This document shows, in pieces, positions 1 to 6,526 of a stretch of 8,800 bases of DNA. A model generated the notes under the pieces. It ran no database searches and was not told the origin of the DNA. It saw only the letters and a list, made by a program, of their open reading frames with translations. The position numbers and the translations under genes are program-made. The stretch's first letter is position 1; the number at the start of each line of letters is the position of its first letter. The stretch is from Gammaproteobacteria bacterium (GTDB lineage Bacteria > Pseudomonadota > Gammaproteobacteria > Thiohalomonadales > Thiohalomonadaceae): positions 1 to 8,800 of the forward strand of contig JAPHSO010000274.1 of the NCBI GenBank assembly GCA_026193675.1, given 5' to 3'.

Positions 1-452
1 TCCCCAAGGTTCTTGAATACAACTGCCGTTTTGGTGACCCTGAAACGCAACCCATCATGATGCGTCTGAAATCAGACCTTGTTGAGCTCTGTAATGCCGC
101 ACTCGATAAAAGGCTCGACCAAATCACTGCCGAGTGGGATCAACGGGTATCAATGGGTATTGTCATCGCTGCAGCGGGCTATCCCGATGACTACCCAAAA
201 GGTGATGTGATCTCAGGTCTGGGGATTGGTGAAAGCGACTCAGCCAAGGTTTTCCACGCTGGAACCAGCCTTAATGATGGTAGTGTGGTCACTTCAGGTG
301 GCCGTGTGCTCTGTGCAACAGCGCTGGGTGATAGTGTGGTCGATGCTCAAAAGAACGCCTATGCACTGGCTAAACAGATTAGCTGGAGCGGCGCCTGGTA
401 CCGCAACGACATCGGTCACCGCGCCATATCGAGAGAAATGGCGTCAAAATAA
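1..452 (+). CDS. purD: Phosphoribosylamine--glycine ligase (GARS), C-terminal part
   Basis: This is the last ~150 residues of PurD, which joins glycine to phosphoribosylamine with ATP in step 2 of cytosolic de novo purine synthesis. The reading frame is open from base 3 through the window edge, so the gene starts upstream. The segment begins with PKVLEYNCRFGDPETQP, the conserved metal/ATP-binding signature of the ATP-grasp core (family form E-x-N-x-RFGDPETQ). It then continues into the C-terminal domain, with typical stretches GYPDDYPKGDVISG and GRVLCATALGDSV, and ends at TAA 450-452. The methionine at 57 is internal, not a start. An 81-nt gap without a visible terminator leads to prk on the same strand. 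About one third of the usual ~430-residue protein is present. Confidence 0.95.
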   Translation, partial: PKVLEYNCRFGDPETQPIMMRLKSDLVELCNAALDKRLDQITAEWDQRVSMGIVIAAAGYPDDYPKGDVISGLGIGESDSAKVFHAGTSLNDGSVVTSGGRVLCATALGDSVVDAQKNAYALAKQISWSGAWYRNDIGHRAISREMASK

Positions 453-457
453 CCATT

Positions 458-495
458 TATCTGGAGATAGACCCCCTATTTCGGCTAAAATAGCC
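458..495 (+). promoter_or_regulatory. Possible prk promoter with two dyads
   Basis: In the purD-prk gap, a weak sigma-70-like pair is visible: TGGAGA (462-467), an 18-bp spacer, then TAAAAT (486-491). Each box lies inside a short perfect dyad: TATCT-GG-AGATA (458-469) over the -35 box and GGCTA-AAA-TAGCC (483-495) over the -10 box. This placement suits a regulator such as the LysR-type CbbR that often controls Calvin-cycle genes, but no cbbR gene is in view and the dyad is not a clean T-N11-A LysR box. The promoter call is inference. Confidence 0.3.
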
Positions 496-533
496 TCAAG
501 CAATAAAGATTATTAATTAACTGGAGTAAATCC

Positions 534-1433
534 ATGTCTGTAAAACACCCTGTTGTTGCCATTACCGGCTCTTCTGGTGCGGGTACTACAACCGTAAAGA
601 ATGCATTTGAGCACATCTTTTTCCGCGAGAGCATCAAACCTCTTGTTGTTGAGGGTGACAGTTTCCACCGCTATGACCGTGCCGAGATGAAGGAGGCGAT
701 GGCTAAAGCTGAGGCCGAAGGTAATGATTTCTTCAGCCACTTTGGTCCCGAAGCAAATCACTTTGATCTGATCGCAGAGACCTTCAAGTCTTATGGTGAC
801 ACTGGTAAATGTAACCGTCGCTACTACATCCACAGTGATGAAGAGGCGGTAGAGCACAATGAGCGTCTGGGTGGTACCAGTTACACTGCGGGCCAGTTCA
901 CGCCATGGCAAGAGATTGATGAAGATACCGACCTGCTCTTCTATGAGGGTCTGCACGGTGGCGCTTCAGATGATCAAACCGATGTATCCAAGTTTGTAGA
1001 CCTGCTGGTTGGTGTTGTTCCAATCGTCAACCTGGAGTGGATTCAGAAGATCTTCCGTGACAACTCACAGCGTGGATACTCAGCCGAAGCTATCGTAGAT
1101 ACCATTTTGCGTCGTATGCCCGACTACATGAACTACATCACGCCTCAGTTCTCGCGCACCGATATCAACTTCCAGCGTGTACCTACTGTCGATACCTCAA
1201 ACCCATTCATCGCACGTGACATCCCAACACCTGATGAGAGCTTTGTGGTTATCCGCTTTAAGGATCTGAAAAAGTTTGATGTCGATTTCATCTATCTGCT
1301 CAACATGATCCCCGACTCATTTATGTCTCGCCGTAACACCATTGTGGTTCCCGGTAGCAAGATGGGTTACGCGATGGAGCTTATCTTTGCACCAATCGTT
1401 CACGAGATGATCGAGAAGAGCCGCAACGGATAA
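534..1433 (+). CDS. prk: Phosphoribulokinase, class I (Calvin cycle)
   Basis: Phosphorylates ribulose 5-phosphate with ATP to ribulose 1,5-bisphosphate, the substrate of RuBisCO, and so marks a Calvin-cycle autotroph. The 299-residue length is near the ~290 usual for the proteobacterial octameric class I enzyme. Visible signs are the P-loop GSSGAGTTT (residues 12-20), the VEGDSFHRYDR segment with Asp42 (catalytic in the Rhodobacter enzyme, same number), His100 in RRYYIHS, the FYEGLHGG strand (136-143) and NLEWIQKIFRD (166-176). The start has a good Shine-Dalgarno, GGAG at 523-526, 7 nt before ATG. A strong terminator follows 21 nt after the stop. No RuBisCO genes are in the window, so prk is here apart from any cbbLS operon. 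Class I enzymes are typically activated by NADH; that is family knowledge, not read here. Confidence 0.96.
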   Translation: MSVKHPVVAITGSSGAGTTTVKNAFEHIFFRESIKPLVVEGDSFHRYDRAEMKEAMAKAEAEGNDFFSHFGPEANHFDLIAETFKSYGDTGKCNRRYYIHSDEEAVEHNERLGGTSYTAGQFTPWQEIDEDTDLLFYEGLHGGASDDQTDVSKFVDLLVGVVPIVNLEWIQKIFRDNSQRGYSAEAIVDTILRRMPDYMNYITPQFSRTDINFQRVPTVDTSNPFIARDIPTPDESFVVIRFKDLKKFDVDFIYLLNMIPDSFMSRRNTIVVPGSKMGYAMELIFAPIVHEMIEKSRNG

Positions 1434-1454
1434 ATTACTATTCGTAGCCGTGAA

Positions 1455-1482
1455 AAAAGACCCGCTGATGCGGGTCTTTTTA
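1455..1482 (+). terminator. Rho-independent terminator of prk
   Basis: A perfect 11-bp stem (AAAAGACCCGC, 1455-1465, with GCGGGTCTTTT, 1470-1480) closes a TGAT loop, and the T-run partly lies in the stem. The A-rich left side could allow function on the other strand. It separates prk from the small gene starting at 1501. Confidence 0.9.
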
Positions 1483-1500
1483 TATACAGAGAAATAACCG

Positions 1501-1881
1501 ATGAACGAACAGAAAATCCTTTTCTCAATTATCACATCACCAACCCATCCCAACTTCAGCTCACTCTATTCTGAACTCGGGATTAGTGAGATCATCATTG
1601 ACTCGATGCGCAAGTCGATCGGTAAACTGAAGAAGCAGCAACCTGACTATATCGTTGCCGAGTTTGCTTACGCCTACAGTTCTAATTACCAGGCTATTCA
1701 CACCAGTAACCTCGATGTGCTACTTCACAGTTTGAAAAAGTACTCGCCAGAGAGCAAGGTGATCGTACTGGTTAAAAAGGATGAGCTTGAATATGTCGGC
1801 CATATTAAAGAGATCTTTCCTCTCCATGCGATTCTCAGCTATCCGGTCAATGAGTCTCAGTTCAGGGAGCTACTTCAATAA
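1501..1881 (+). CDS. Small protein of unknown function, receiver-like pattern
   Basis: I do not recognise this 126-residue soluble protein. It starts MNEQKILFSIITS, which reads as a first beta-strand. Further hydrophobic strands follow at DYIVAEFAY (~49-57), SKVIVLVKKDE (~84-94) and HAILSYPVNESQF (~109-121), with amphipathic stretches between them. This alternating beta/alpha layout and length resemble a CheY-type receiver domain. The expected phospho-acceptor Asp after strand 3 is not evident (AEFAY), so if it is a receiver it is probably degenerate. There is no signal peptide or membrane segment. ATG 1501 follows the prk terminator by only 18 nt, with at best a weak AGAGA as ribosome site, so it may depend on read-through. 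A complex repeat region starts 6 nt after its stop. The fold assignment is inference from pattern only. Confidence 0.7.
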   Translation: MNEQKILFSIITSPTHPNFSSLYSELGISEIIIDSMRKSIGKLKKQQPDYIVAEFAYAYSSNYQAIHTSNLDVLLHSLKKYSPESKVIVLVKKDELEYVGHIKEIFPLHAILSYPVNESQFRELLQ

Positions 1882-1886
1882 TTTTC

Positions 1887-1985
1887 CGGGGTCGGCGTCG
1901 GTACATCTTGTTACCTGTTCAGATAATGTTACTACCGAGTCTTATTGCTTCGCCAAGCATAACGATTGCGACGACTCCGACCCCG
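1887..1985. mobile_element. 99-bp inverted-repeat element, MITE-like
   Basis: Left arm CGGGGTCGGCGTCG (1887-1900) and right arm CGACTCCGACCCCG (1972-1985) are inverted repeats matching at 13 of 14 positions. Between them lie an internal hairpin (TTATTGCTT 1942-1950 with AAGCATAA 1955-1962, one bulge, CGCC loop) and a repeated TGTTAC. It encodes no protein. Short elements ending in GGGGTC-type palindromes occur in proteobacteria near REP-associated (Y1) transposases; assigning this one to them is inference. No clear target-site duplication is seen. Confidence 0.45.
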
Positions 1986-1996
1986 TAACTTACGAT

Positions 1997-2066
1997 CGCG
2001 GCGTACGACCGCCATGGATGGTGGAAGTGCAGAAAATGCAGGAGCAATTTTCTGCCCTACATCCTG
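1997..2066 (+). repeat. Dispersed palindromic intergenic repeat, copy 1
   Basis: This 70-bp unit matches 6527-6596 at 65 of 70 positions in the same orientation, and its last 36 bases (2031-2066) are identical. It holds two dyads: CCGCCAT-GG-ATGGTGG (2009-2024, one G-T wobble) and AGAAAAT with ATTTTCT (2031-2037 and 2047-2053). It ends 7 nt before the left arm of the guaB terminator. It is noncoding; any open frame crossing it comes from its palindromes. Confidence 0.85.
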
Positions 2067-2071
2067 TAGGC

Positions 2072-2115
2072 AAAAAGCCCCCGCCACTTAGAGAGTGACG
2101 AGGGCTTTCTTTTTT
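2072..2115. terminator. Terminator of guaB, probably bidirectional
   Basis: Arms 2074-2088 and 2094-2108 form a 15-bp stem with a 5-nt loop. Read on the minus strand, all 15 positions pair, including two G-U wobbles, and five U's follow, which fits guaB. On the plus strand the same two positions are C-A mismatches, but a run of six T's (2110-2115) follows, so it could also stop transcripts from the left. Confidence 0.85.
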
Positions 2116-2131
2116 CAAACTAACGCGTAAT

Positions 2132-3592
2132 TTATGTGCGGTAGTTGGGGGCCTCTTTGGTGATCTGTACATCATGTACATGTGACTCGGCCATACCGGC
2201 ATTGGTCACTCGCACAAACTCAGGCTTAGAGCGCATCTCTTCAATGGTTGCACAACCGGTGTAACCCATACTTGAACGCAGGCCACCCATCAGCTGGTGA
2301 ATAACAGGCTGTAGAGGACCTTTATAAGGTACACGCCCCTCAATCCCCTCAGGTACCAGCTTATCGGCCTCACTGCCTTCCTGGAAGTAGCGGTCTGATG
2401 AACCCTGCTGTGATGCCATCGCACCCAGAGAGCCCATACCGCGGTAAGACTTGTATGAGCGGCCCTGGAACAGCTCGACTTCACCAGGTGCCTGTTCTGT
2501 ACCGGCAAACATGCTACCGAGCATCACTGAGCTCGCTCCAGCAACAATCGCCTTGGAGAGGTCACCCGAGAAGCGGATACCACCATCAGCAATCAAAGGC
2601 ACACCACTTCCGGCAAGTGCCTGGGCAACATTATCGATAGCTGTCACCTGAGGTACACCGACACCTGCAACAATACGGGTGGTACAGATAGATCCAGGAC
2701 CGATACCTACTTTAACCGCTGAAGCACCCGCTGCAACCAGATCCAGTGCAGCAGCACCCGTGGCGATGTTGCCACCAATGACTTCAAGGTCGGGGAAGTT
2801 TTTCTTCACCCATGCGACACGGTCAAGAACCCCCTGTGAGTGACCGTGAGCTGTATCAACAACAATCACATCGACACCCACTGCAACAAGCGCCTCAATA
2901 CGCTCGTCGGTACCAGCACCTACACCCACAGCAGCTCCAACACGCAGACTACCAGAGCTGTCTTTACAGGCTTGAGGCTTCTCAGTCTCTTTCTGAATAT
3001 CTTTAACAGTGATCAGCCCACGCAGATGGAAGTTATCATTAACAACCAGAATTCGCTCAATCCGGTGTTTGTGCAACAGCGCAAGCACCTCTTCACGCTC
3101 CGCACCCTCTTTAACGGTCACCAGCTTATCCTTCGGGGTCATCACAGTGGAGACTGGCGCATCAAGTTGGGTCTCGAAGCGAAGATCTCGGTTGGTGACA
3201 ATGCCAACCAGTTTGTCTCCATCAATAACCGGTACACCCGAGATATTCAATGAGCGGGTCAACTCCATCACTTCACGAATGGTTGATGTAGAAGAGATCG
3301 TAACAGGATCTTTTACAATACCGCTCTCGTAACGCTTCACCTTACGCACCTCAGCGGCATGCTGATCGATGGTCATGTTCTTGTGAATAATACCGATTCC
3401 ACCCTCCTGTGCCATGGCGATGGCCAGACGGGCTTCGGTGACGGTATCCATTGCAGCAGAGATGAGTGGAATATTGAGCTCAATGTTACGAGTCAGCTGA
3501 GTTTTAAGCTGAACCTCCTTTGGCATGACCTGCGAATGGGCCGGTACTAGTAAAACATCGTCAAAGGTGAAGGCTTCTTGAGCAATTCTCAT
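2132..3592 (-). CDS. guaB: Inosine-5'-monophosphate dehydrogenase
   Basis: Oxidises IMP to XMP with NAD+, the rate-limiting step of guanine nucleotide synthesis in the cytosol. The 486-residue length matches the family (E. coli 488). The N-terminal part TFDDVLLVPAHS and the catalytic loop GIGPGSICTTRIVAGVGVPQ, with nucleophile Cys303, are intact. The phosphate-binding GGIR (337-340), the YRGMGS loop (~383-388) and the flap Arg in SDRYFQEG are present. The regulatory CBS pair lies at about residues 93-204 (DPVTISSTSTIREVME, then VTVKEGAEREEVLALL). The start MRIAQEAFTF is the usual one; the ribosome site is weak (GGAT). Unlike the common gammaproteobacterial guaBA operon, no guaA follows: the gene ends in a terminator facing the 1501-1881 gene. 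It has a convincing promoter upstream. Confidence 0.97.
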   Translation of the reverse strand: MRIAQEAFTFDDVLLVPAHSQVMPKEVQLKTQLTRNIELNIPLISAAMDTVTEARLAIAMAQEGGIGIIHKNMTIDQHAAEVRKVKRYESGIVKDPVTISSTSTIREVMELTRSLNISGVPVIDGDKLVGIVTNRDLRFETQLDAPVSTVMTPKDKLVTVKEGAEREEVLALLHKHRIERILVVNDNFHLRGLITVKDIQKETEKPQACKDSSGSLRVGAAVGVGAGTDERIEALVAVGVDVIVVDTAHGHSQGVLDRVAWVKKNFPDLEVIGGNIATGAAALDLVAAGASAVKVGIGPGSICTTRIVAGVGVPQVTAIDNVAQALAGSGVPLIADGGIRFSGDLSKAIVAGASSVMLGSMFAGTEQAPGEVELFQGRSYKSYRGMGSLGAMASQQGSSDRYFQEGSEADKLVPEGIEGRVPYKGPLQPVIHQLMGGLRSSMGYTGCATIEEMRSKPEFVRVTNAGMAESHVHDVQITKEAPNYRT

Positions 3593-3624
3593 GATAGGGA
3601 TCCGTTAAATAGTTGATGGCGCCA

Positions 3625-3653
3625 ATTATAGGGTTTGACGACCCACTGGTAAA
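3625..3653 (-). promoter_or_regulatory. guaB sigma-70 promoter
   Basis: On the minus strand: -35 TTTACC (3648-3653), a 17-bp spacer, -10 TATAAT (3625-3630, perfect consensus). A G/C-rich TGGCGCC follows immediately where the discriminator would lie, a feature of promoters subject to ppGpp control, which would suit guaB. A direct repeat ACTGGT-AA-ACTGGT (plus-strand 3645-3658) overlaps the -35 box and could be an operator. Box positions are seen; regulation is inferred. Confidence 0.7.
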
Positions 3654-3768
3654 CTGGTTACGCTACGTACTTAACAATTTTGATCATCAGGTTGTACGCA
3701 ATGAGTCACAAAATGCGTATTTAGAGACAACTCTCGAAGAAGAGAACCTGGATAATATTAAAAGTACC

Positions 3769-3774
3769 GAGGAG
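3769..3774 (+). promoter_or_regulatory. Shine-Dalgarno that questions the lipoprotein start
   Basis: GAGGAG ends only 1 nt before the ATG at 3776, too close for normal initiation. It lies 7 nt before the in-frame TTG at 3782, an ideal distance. The real start may be TTG 3782, which removes two residues and leaves the lipoprotein signal intact. Confidence 0.45.
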
Positions 3775-3775
3775 T

Positions 3776-4126
3776 ATGAAGTTGATTAAAAAGATTCTAA
3801 CTGTTGGAGCAATTGTTCTACTCAGTGCATGTGCTGAGATGCAGACCTCAGAGCAACAGATGGAGACAAAGCCCGTTGCAGCAGCGATGAGCTCATCGGC
3901 TACAGAGGCTAAGGTGGCAATTGCCGCTGCTGAAAAGGCGAGAAAAGCGGCCGGTGCGGTAGGTTACGAGTGGCGTCACACAGCCAAGCAGATCAACGAT
4001 GCCAAGGCTGCAGCCAAGAAAGAAGATTACAAAACAGCAATCGCTCTTGCAAAAAAAGCAGAGAGAGAGGGAATTGATGCCCTGGCTCAATATCACGAGC
4101 AGAAAAATGCAGGTAAAATGAACTAA
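3776..4126 (+). CDS. Small lipoprotein resembling SoxXA-binding protein (SoxK/SAXB)
   Basis: The 116-residue precursor has a basic N-terminus (MKLIKK), a hydrophobic core and a lipobox LSAC with Cys19 as the lipidated residue, so the mature protein should be membrane-anchored in the periplasm. Residues ~40-112 are Ala/Lys-rich and probably form helical hairpins. The core VGYEWRHTAKQINDAKAAA, followed by KKEDYKTAIALAKKAEREG, resembles the EWRDT...GD(Y/F)xxAIxLAxxA pattern I associate with SoxXA-binding proteins, which boost the SoxXA cytochrome in thiosulfate oxidation. That resemblance is from memory. No soxXA genes are near. DUF4398-type lipoproteins share the Ala-rich, DY-containing pattern and are the main alternative. 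It is divergent from guaB and ends in its own terminator; I see no clear promoter. The start may be TTG 3782. Confidence 0.75.
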   Translation: MKLIKKILTVGAIVLLSACAEMQTSEQQMETKPVAAAMSSSATEAKVAIAAAEKARKAAGAVGYEWRHTAKQINDAKAAAKKEDYKTAIALAKKAEREGIDALAQYHEQKNAGKMN

Positions 4127-4141
4127 ATTTAGCTTGAACCT

Positions 4142-4173
4142 AAAAGGCCATCATAATGATGGCCTTTTTTTTT
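4142..4173 (+). terminator. Rho-independent terminator of the lipoprotein gene
   Basis: A perfect 12-bp stem (AAAAGGCCATCA 4142-4153, TGATGGCCTTTT 4157-4168) with a TAA loop continues into T's to 4173. It lies 16 nt after the stop codon and isolates this gene from xseA. Confidence 0.93.
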
Positions 4174-4198
4174 GAGGACTGAATGTACTCAGAATTTT

Positions 4199-4227
4199 TT
4201 TACGATTCAAATTTCCCCTTCTCTACT
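4199..4227 (+). promoter_or_regulatory. Possible xseA promoter
   Basis: TTTACG (4199-4204), a 17-bp spacer, then TCTACT (4222-4227). Each box matches 4 of 6 consensus bases. If used, transcription would start near 4234, leaving only the ATG at 4255 as the xseA start. Weak evidence. Confidence 0.28.
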
Positions 4228-4254
4228 GCACACGAAACCGTCACAATCAGAACC

Positions 4255-5583
4255 ATGCAAGATCGTGAAATATATTCAGTATCCCAACTCAACCGTGAGG
4301 CTCGCGCCCAGCTAGAGGGCCATTTCCCACTCATATGGGTAGAGGGAGAGATCTCCAACTTTGCCAAACCACGCTCAGGACATATCTACTTCACCCTTAA
4401 GGATGAGTTTGCCCAGGTCAGATGTGCCATGTTCCGTATGCGAGCCATGCATCTGCGTTTTACTCCCAAAGAGGGGCAACAGGTTCTCGCAAGAGTACGG
4501 GTGAGCCTCTATGAGAATCGTGGCGACTATCAGCTCATCATTGAGAGCATGGAAGAGGCCGGCAGCGGTGCTCTGCAACGGGCATTTGAGGCGCTTAAGT
4601 TTAAATTGCAGAGTGAGCAGCTCTTCTCTCAGGAGCTGAAGCAGCCGATACCCGATAATCCACAAACGATTGGAGTGATCACCTCTGCCAGTGGAGCGGC
4701 TATCAGAGATATCCTCTCCGTTCTGGCCCGTAGAAACCCTGCCGTTAGAGTGATTATCTATCCCACACCGGTTCAGGGAGAGATGGCAGCCCCAGAAATC
4801 GTGCGAGCACTTGAGAGCGCCAACCGCAGAGATGAGTGTGACCTGTTGATTGTCAGTCGTGGTGGCGGTTCACTTGAAGATCTCTGGCCCTTTAATGAGG
4901 AGCGTGTGGCACGAGCGATTGCAGCAAGCCGATTGCCAATCGTCTCTGCAGTTGGTCACGAAGTTGATGTCACCATCTCAGATTTAGTGGCCGATCTGCG
5001 AGCCCCAACACCATCAGCTGCGGCAGAATTGGTCACCTCAGACCGCTCAGAACAGTTGGCTCGCCTGCAGAACCAGTTCCTGCGCCTAAAACGTGCAATC
5101 CAATCTGACCTACACAGACAAAACCACTCACTGCTCGCCCTCAAACGTCATTTGAAGCATCCACAACGACGTTTAGATGAGCAGGCGCAACGTATTGATG
5201 GTCTGGAGGCACGTCTGCTTCGTGCAACCAAACACGCCGTTCTACAGCAGCAGGATTCGCTTAACGCTCTATCCTCTCGGCTTAATGGTCAGCGCCCAGC
5301 TCTACGTATCACCCAATCCCGTCAACGGCTGCATAAGGTCTGGCTCCAGTTACAAAGAGGGATGGTTCACCACTTGAATCAAAAGGGATTGATTTTATCC
5401 AAAGCGGCACAGGGACTCGATCTGGTAAGCCCTCTCGCCACCCTGCAGCGCGGCTACTCAATCACCCTATCTGATAAAGAAGAGGTTGTGAGAACAGCCG
5501 ACAGGGTTAAAATTGGGGACAGTTTGACCACTCGACTAGCAAAGGGAGCGTTGGTCAGTCAGATCACCGCAATCAAAAAATGA
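4255..5583 (+). CDS. xseA: Exodeoxyribonuclease VII large subunit
   Basis: Catalytic subunit of exonuclease VII, which with several XseB subunits digests single-stranded DNA from both ends into oligonucleotides in repair. From ATG 4255 it is 442 residues (E. coli 456). The N-terminal OB-fold spans about residues 7-100 (IYSVSQLN, WVEGEISNFAKPRSGHIYFT, QVRCAMFR). The catalytic region contains GVITSASGAAIRD, the signature GGGSLEDLWPFNEE (203-216) and GHEVDVTISDLVADLRAPTP (from ~234). A long coiled-coil, Gln/Arg/Leu-rich region follows, then a short beta tail with LQRGYSIT. An in-frame ATG at 4183, preceded by GAGGA at 4174-4178, would add 24 residues without family counterpart. I prefer 4255 on family length, though 4255 has no clear ribosome site. 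It overlaps the next gene by 4 nt. Confidence 0.95.
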   Translation: MQDREIYSVSQLNREARAQLEGHFPLIWVEGEISNFAKPRSGHIYFTLKDEFAQVRCAMFRMRAMHLRFTPKEGQQVLARVRVSLYENRGDYQLIIESMEEAGSGALQRAFEALKFKLQSEQLFSQELKQPIPDNPQTIGVITSASGAAIRDILSVLARRNPAVRVIIYPTPVQGEMAAPEIVRALESANRRDECDLLIVSRGGGSLEDLWPFNEERVARAIAASRLPIVSAVGHEVDVTISDLVADLRAPTPSAAAELVTSDRSEQLARLQNQFLRLKRAIQSDLHRQNHSLLALKRHLKHPQRRLDEQAQRIDGLEARLLRATKHAVLQQQDSLNALSSRLNGQRPALRITQSRQRLHKVWLQLQRGMVHHLNQKGLILSKAAQGLDLVSPLATLQRGYSITLSDKEEVVRTADRVKIGDSLTTRLAKGALVSQITAIKK

Positions 5584-6455
5584 GCATGCCACACAAATTT
5601 TTACTCCTGCTACTTCCCCTGCTCTACCTCTTTAGCGAAGCCGTCACAGCACTGCCTCGCGAACAGGCCGTACCCGGTGGAATTGCACTGATCAATCTCT
5701 CTAACACTGATACCCCCAAGCCGACCGCCCACCTGGGCAAGCATCAGGTTCTCATTCGAGCCCATGAGGGACAGTGGCAGGCTGTCGTTGGCCTCAGTCT
5801 GGAGACAGCAGTTGGCACCAATACGCTTCAGGTCACCTCCACCAAAGGGGAGGTAAAACGGGTCAACTTTAAGGTCAAAGATAAACGTTATCCCGAGACC
5901 CACATCACCATTAAGGACAAACGCAAGGTTAATCCCTATAAGGATGACCTTGAGCGGATCTATTCAGAACAGCGACGCAGCCGCACCGCATTCAACCGTC
6001 ACAGCGAACTGGAGCCTGATGTCGAGTTCATTCTCCCCATATCAGGACGGTTAAGTGGCAACTTTGGACGTCGCCGATTCTTTAATAAACAACCTAGAAA
6101 GCCCCATAGCGGCATGGATATCGCGGCCCCTACCGGCACCGAGGTGATCAGCCCCGCAGCGGGAAAGATTGTCGATACAGGCGACTTCTTTTTTAATGGT
6201 AATACCATCTTTGTTGATCACGGTCAGGGACTGGTCACCATGTACTGCCATCTTGATACTATCAATGTAAAAAAGGGAGACATGGTCAAACAGGGGGAGA
6301 AAATTGCCACAGTCGGCATGACAGGAAGGGTAACCGGCCCCCATCTCCACTGGAGCGTGAGTCTAAATGGCGTAAGAGTGGATCCGGCTCTGTTTATGTC
6401 TAGCGAAGCTCTTGAGATGCTTGATGCGCCAAACAGGAAAATTTCAAAGAAATAA
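5580..6455 (+). CDS. Secreted M23-family (LytM-like) peptidoglycan endopeptidase
   Basis: Predicted zinc metallopeptidase that cuts peptide cross-links of peptidoglycan in the periplasm. The 291-residue precursor has a signal peptide (hydrophobic LLLLLPLLYLF, likely cut after AVTA, about residue 24). An N-terminal beta-rich domain (~26-105, PGGIALINLSN...) follows, then a charged Lys/Arg linker and a C-terminal M23 domain (~155-280). All zinc and catalytic motifs are intact: HSGMD (His176, Asp180), His224 in MYCHLD and HLHW (His255, His257), so it should be active, unlike degenerate activators such as EnvC or NlpD. Its ATG overlaps the xseA stop (ATGA), indicating translational coupling and co-transcription. 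A second ATG at 5586 would remove two residues. No clear plus-strand terminator follows; the repeat region begins soon after the stop. Confidence 0.9.
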   Translation: MSMPHKFLLLLLPLLYLFSEAVTALPREQAVPGGIALINLSNTDTPKPTAHLGKHQVLIRAHEGQWQAVVGLSLETAVGTNTLQVTSTKGEVKRVNFKVKDKRYPETHITIKDKRKVNPYKDDLERIYSEQRRSRTAFNRHSELEPDVEFILPISGRLSGNFGRRRFFNKQPRKPHSGMDIAAPTGTEVISPAAGKIVDTGDFFFNGNTIFVDHGQGLVTMYCHLDTINVKKGDMVKQGEKIATVGMTGRVTGPHLHWSVSLNGVRVDPALFMSSEALEMLDAPNRKISKK

Positions 6456-6492
6456 AAATTGAGTAACTCTTCAGGTATTGCCTATCGTGCCA

Positions 6493-6525
6493 AGCGGTGA
6501 GAGCCGCTCCTGTGCATCCATGCAC
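6493..6525 (+). repeat. Two short hairpins flanking the repeat
   Basis: AGCGG with CCGCT (6493-6497, 6504-6508) and a perfect GTGCAT-CC-ATGCAC (6512-6525) lie in tandem immediately left of repeat copy 2. They may belong to a longer repeat unit whose left part is missing in copy 1, where the 99-bp inverted-repeat element lies instead. The link is inference. Confidence 0.5.
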
Positions 6526-6526
6526 C

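Noticed and set aside
513..956. 147-codon open frame on the minus strand inside prk
   Set aside because: It is antisense to the strongly conserved phosphoribulokinase and has no recognisable domain; a shadow frame.
1781..2098. 105-codon frame spanning the end of the 1501-1881 gene and the repeats
   Set aside because: Its residues come mostly from the inverted-repeat element and repeat copy 1, and it runs into the guaB terminator; not protein-like.
1882..2131. CRISPR array or riboswitch in the repeat-rich gap
   Set aside because: There are no regularly spaced direct repeats, and the structured segment is downstream of both genes rather than in a 5' leader.
2812..3332. Several plus-strand frames inside guaB
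   Set aside because: All are antisense to continuous IMP dehydrogenase coding sequence with intact motifs.
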